Positions 60,066 through 64,000 of a DNA stretch of 64,000 bases are shown piece by piece. The translations under genes and the position numbers were made by a program. The DNA comes from Phycomyces nitens (taxonomy: Eukaryota; Mucoromycota; Mucoromycetes; Mucorales; Phycomycetaceae), in NCBI GenBank assembly GCA_022702545.1, contig JAHRBC010000002.1, positions 3,472,001 through 3,536,000 of the forward strand. The letters are read 5' to 3'. The notes below the pieces were generated by a model. That model was given only the letters and a program-made list of their open reading frames with translations. It did no database searches and was not told the origin of the DNA. Every line of letters begins with the position of its first letter. Position 1 is the first letter of the stretch.

Positions 60066-63000
60066 GATACTTTTTTTGTTTATTTTCTGACCTATCTATC
60101 TATCTATCTATCTATTCGCATCCTTCTTTTTTGTTTGCCCTATTATTCTTTATATGCGCAAAAAGAGACAATATAGAGAGCTCATGAATATCTATGGGTT
60201 GCTGTGCAATGCCATCTTGCGCTTTTGATTATTTCTTTGGGTCCATATTTTTACACCAAGAGATATTTATTTAATTACAATCTGGCAAAGTTCATATATA
60301 TATATATTTTGATTTCCAAGAAATCCAAAAACATAATAATTACAAGCCAATACACAATTCTCCATTCTTTTCAATTGAATACCCTTTTCTTGGTCGATTA
60401 AACTATTAAACTTCTTTTTTACTATACTATTGAAACGATTCGAAATCTCCAACGATCAACCAAACTAAGAGAGAAGCCGGGGTAACTTTGAGGCCAAATT
60501 GCAATAGGATCCGTAAAATTCGGATAATTGTTTGCTTAATGATTTAAACAAATTTGTGTCCTCCCTTTGGCGGCCTTCCGTTCTCTGGCGTCTTACATCA
60601 TTTGAATTCAGAGCAACGTTCTATTTGTAGCCACTTTCAAAAGCACTGCTGCTGCGTACAACCAGTCTTTTGGGTCAAGCAAACCGATCTCTTTAGAAAT
60701 CAGGCCGTATATATTTGTATATGCTGGTTATATATATATACACACACACACACACTAACATCAGTCATCGATCTCTTGCCTGTCTTTATATCATTTCTAC
60801 TTTATGAAACATGAAATAATATTTTTTCTTCTTTTTCTTTTTTGTAAAACATCGCCGAGTATATACTCGCGCCAATATATTGCTACTGTGCATCGGCGGG
60901 AATTTACGTATAACATCAGCCTTTGCGTTACGCTGATGGGCCACGAAGGACACTTTTATCAAATAAAATCATATGCTGGTTCTTGGCCCATAAAACTATT
61001 TTACACACCCATTCGGATAAAACTTACTTTACGAAAACCATGGTCTATACAGCACATCTTTAAGAGCAATTGAACCGAAAGGACACAGACACAGGGTTAC
61101 AAGTAGACATATCAAGACAGCTGTCATCACAAATCTCTTTCTTTTGGACGTTTAGTAAGACCATGTAAAAATATATATACTTTAGATGCTGCCGGTATCT
61201 GTACTACCGTCCGAGTCACTTGTCTATATCCATTGTGAAAGCCACAACCGTTTTATTTTCATTATATTCTGAATCAGATGCCATGAATATCAACTAGCTA
61301 CAAATATTGTCCAAGCCAAACCAACTTTCTAAACATATTTCACCAAATCATTAGCCAATTTATTCTTTAAAATTTATTTTTGGCCAAGGATTGTAATCAA
61401 AAGCAACTAGTTGGTAAATATACAAGAGGCTGATTTTTCCAACACCAAAGGCTTTTTCATGACAAATGGAGAAAAACCTGTTACTCTCCGTTCCAAAAAA
61501 AAAGTACTCTAAAGGAACGTATCACAAAGAGTGTAATATCAATAAAAAAAAGATCGTCAGAGAGAAGAAAAAAGACCAGACTTTGTGGTTCCCAGTTCTC
61601 TAGAGATCTTTATTGATAAGGATGCCAGTAGACACTATTCCTCAAGGCAAACAAGTATATATATATACAACAACCGGTTTTCTCTATTGGGAATCTATAT
61701 ATTTTGAGCAAAGTTTCTAGAGAGAAAGGCCAACAAATCTCATGCTGTCAGAAAGTCAAGAAAAAATTGCATATAATCAGATATGACCGCACAATTACTG
61801 ATAAATTATAAATATTTTCAAAGAATAAATAATTAAGTACAGCTCACAATTCGAGTAGTGCAATGGTGTCCTTGATCTGTACTCAAGACATGATCTTGGT
61901 GTAAATTTCACAAGGTATTTTTTTTATTGGAATTAAATGGACAAAGGTGAAACAAGGGAGATTCACAGAGTTGCTTTGGTTTCTAGTATTTTTCTTTGGT
62001 CTTGAGAATCCGAAAAGTCCTTTGTGTCTATTTGCTTTTGGGCATTTTGACTAATTGGGGCTGCGGTTTATTTTAGTAGCATTTACACTTGCAGTAAAGA
62101 TGTAGTAGATAGTAATACGATCGTGTTTCTTATAATGCCCCATGTATTCATTACACACACAACGAAACGACTGCTATATAGGGTATAAGAATATTATTAA
62201 CGGTTTGAATCCAATGGATTGGCTTGAAAAAAAAATATCAAGCTATTTCAAATCATTAGATTTTATGAGACTAAAAGTGAAGATAAAACATACCCTATAG
62301 AATGTTAGCCATGGGCTGTTCAATAATTATCTCTGTACCTAGAATATTTTATCAAAGTAATGGTATATTACATGTGTGTATTTGCTTATTGTAAAGAGGC
62401 TAATATATTTATCTCGGAATTAACTCGTGGTAGACATATAGCTGTTTAATTGCACTCATACTATGAACATTATCAATAACAATATTTGGAATCTTTAAAT
62501 GATTATTTACGGTACCATAAAAAATATAAAGATGAGCTTAATTAAAAACGTATTGTATTATATGTTTGTTTGGCCCATTTCTCGTGTCAGGTCCAACGTT
62601 AATCATTAAGATCTATAACTTGTTTTTAAATACATATATGTGTAGGTTCGGATTCTAATCTGTATAATATTGATAAATACGGTCCAGATATATATATATT
62701 TAAAAAAAAGGTGAAATAGATCAAAATGTCTATTATCATGATTTTAAGCGATTTCCGAAATGATCAAGATATATATCTATATATATATTGTTCATCTAGT
62801 CTTTTGCATTTTGTTTTGAGTAGAAATAATCTAGATAGTATATACCGGATGCTGTGTCAGTAAAATAAACATCCTGCTGTATTGATACTTTCTTGCTTTT
62901 TTTAAAAAAGAAAAATAGTTTAAAGGCTCGTATTATTACAGATATTTGAGTAAACATTGATGTGTTTACTAGTGTTTCTTATATTTAATCATGATTTACT

Positions 63001-63116
63001 TTCTTTTTTAACAAAATTAATGAAAACAGCTAAAAAAAAACCAAGATTATAAAAGGATACCGTACTATAGTAGCAGGAATGATCTTCTTCCTATTTCTTG
63101 CTATTAAGAAATAAAC
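60066..63116. other. 3 kb gene desert
   Basis: AT-rich DNA after Ras. A (CTAT)n microsatellite is in the Ras 3' flank (60091-60114), TA/CA repeats at 60728-60755, and many short AT-only stretches (61650-61670, 62685-62700). A frame at 60804-61073 is not recognised. No gene called. Confidence 0.6.
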
Positions 63117-64000
63117 ATGGATATTGAAGAGCACATACAAACATCAAATAATTTGTGGAAAACCCACAGTATAATAAAATATATAAATGAGAACCAAAGG
63201 TAAATAAGTCATTTTTGGTAAACTGTCCAAAAGCTAACCACTGCCCAGGTCCTACAAGAAGGACAAATCCAAGATATCTCTCTTGATAGGTACACACAAA
63301 ACGAAATAGCATACCAAGCCATCTCACAAATATATTTTTTTTTTGGCCAATAGCACCTGGAGAGGAAATAGAGAACGTAAAAAAATTTATGCTGAAAGAA
63401 CGCACGTCAGCAAAAGATATAAAGTCTACTGTGCACCGAACATCAGTATTAGCCTCAATTGACTCTACAAAGAAGTCCCTTCAAGCATACTCTGAAGGCA
63501 AGAGTTGATAGCATAATGATACTTTTAAGTTTTTAAACATTTTCTCTTATGCAATAAACTCTACAAAAATAGTCCCACAAAATGGATTGGTAGTGTTTTC
63601 GGGAGCTGCTCAAAGAAAAAAAGAAGAAACCAAAGGGGTAAAGGTCTTATTCGAACCTCACAACCCAATCGCAAAAACCATGTATTTTCGCAACAACTAT
63701 TTCTGCACAGATATCCTGGAAAAACAGCTCGATGTTGACCTTGAGTTTGGCTTTATAATCATGGATGGTAATAGCACATTATTTGGAATACTTTCTGGAA
63801 TTACCAGGAAAATACTTCGAGAGATACGATCAGAGGTGCCAAGCCAAAAAAGCCGCAGAGGAAATAGTTCAAACCATGTATCAAAAATCTGTACCGAGAT
63901 TCGTCACAAGCATATCAAAAGAATTTGCAATCTTGCACTCGATTATCTTGTTAAAGATAACAAGGTACTGTAAAAAATAGTAGAATGTCATTTATCTATA
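63117..64000 (+). CDS. Diverged eRF1-like (release factor 1 family) gene, 3' partial
   Basis: Exons 63117-63199, 63249-63289, 63354-63503 and 63573-63964 join in phase (222 codons); a donor GTACTG at 63965 suggests it continues past the window. Alignment with eRF1 is nearly gap-free: NNLWKTHSIIKYINENQ for the first helix, KISLLIAPGEEIENV for SLIIPPKDQI, TSVLASIDSTKKSL for the helix after NIKS, PQNGLVVFSG, FGFIIMDGNSTLFGILSG, and IRHKHIKRI in the GGQ-domain helix. Key motifs differ: NIKS is DIKS; YxCxxxF reads YFRNNYF (Cys lost); GGQ reads RGN in SRRGNSS. So stop-codon decoding and peptide release should both be impaired. The clean frame over four exons argues against a simple pseudogene, but expression is unknown. 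Introns: GT-AG, one with a weak donor (GTTGAT). The start is the first ATG, MDIEEHIQTS. Confidence 0.75.

Noticed and set aside
63330..63973. First reading of the right edge as an eRF1 pseudogene with in-frame stops
   Set aside because: The stops fall inside segments bounded by GT and AG. Removing these restores phase and improves the eRF1 alignment at each joint (IAPGEE, GKIPQNG), so a spliced open gene is the better model.

Overview
The window reads as nuclear DNA of a filamentous fungus, most likely a Mucoromycota (zygomycete) species. Evidence: a Ste7-type MAPK kinase, a long Zn2Cys6 regulator, a Num1/ApsA-type cortical protein, galactokinase, allantoinase, Mdj1 and Mak11; many short GT-AG introns (mostly 45-110 nt); AT-rich, microsatellite-rich intergenic DNA. 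The species cannot be named from the sequence alone. No rRNA, tRNA, CRISPR array or intact transposon was found. I rebuilt multi-exon genes by hand from splice sites, codon phase and family resemblance. Most internal exon edges should be right, but first exons are less certain where noted.

Layout: 1-1583 is the 3' part of a PIF1 helicase (+). 1856-3472 is a Ste7-like MAPK kinase (-). A 3.9 kb gene-poor stretch follows, then allantoinase (7379-8902, +), a mini-SWAP splicing-regulator-like protein (9450-10146, -), an intronless exostosin-type GT47 glycosyltransferase (10387-11643, +), mitochondrial ribosomal protein bS21m (11833-12261, -) and an acidic low-complexity protein (13021-14647, +). 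A 5 kb desert precedes galactokinase (19749-21328, -), which is divergent from a bZIP factor (21879-23402, +). Then come a secreted serine-rich mucin-like protein (24127-26767, -), an unknown gene (27983-29094, +), a Zn2Cys6 factor with 83 uninterrupted glutamines (30164-33423, -) and the WD40 ribosome-assembly factor Mak11 (34192-35581, -). A desert of about 6 kb holds a decayed oxidoreductase pseudogene (37864-38930, -). Next are mitochondrial Hsp40 Mdj1 (41577-43560, -), a Num1/ApsA-like dynein-anchor protein (44389-49287, -), another 4.5 kb desert, an aldo/keto reductase with nine exons (53847-55271, +), a small four-helix membrane protein (56013-56869, +), a Ras GTPase (59107-60065, +), and at the right edge an eRF1-like gene (63117-end, +).

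The genes are mostly independent housekeeping or regulatory units; there is no operon or obvious cluster. Two local pairings are divergent and could share promoters (SWAP/GT47, GAL1/bZIP).

The observations most worth a second look are: (1) the eRF1-like gene at the end, which keeps an open, properly spliced frame but has lost the NIKS, YxCxxxF and GGQ motifs of a working release factor; (2) a run of 19 Q-centred motifs resembling dynein light chain LC8-binding sites inside the Num1-like protein; (3) an apparent 2-nucleotide microexon in the Ras gene; (4) a splicing-regulator-like protein reduced to about the N-terminal SWAP domain and starting with an 8-nt exon; and (5) very long, internally structured repeats in the mucin-like and polyglutamine genes.
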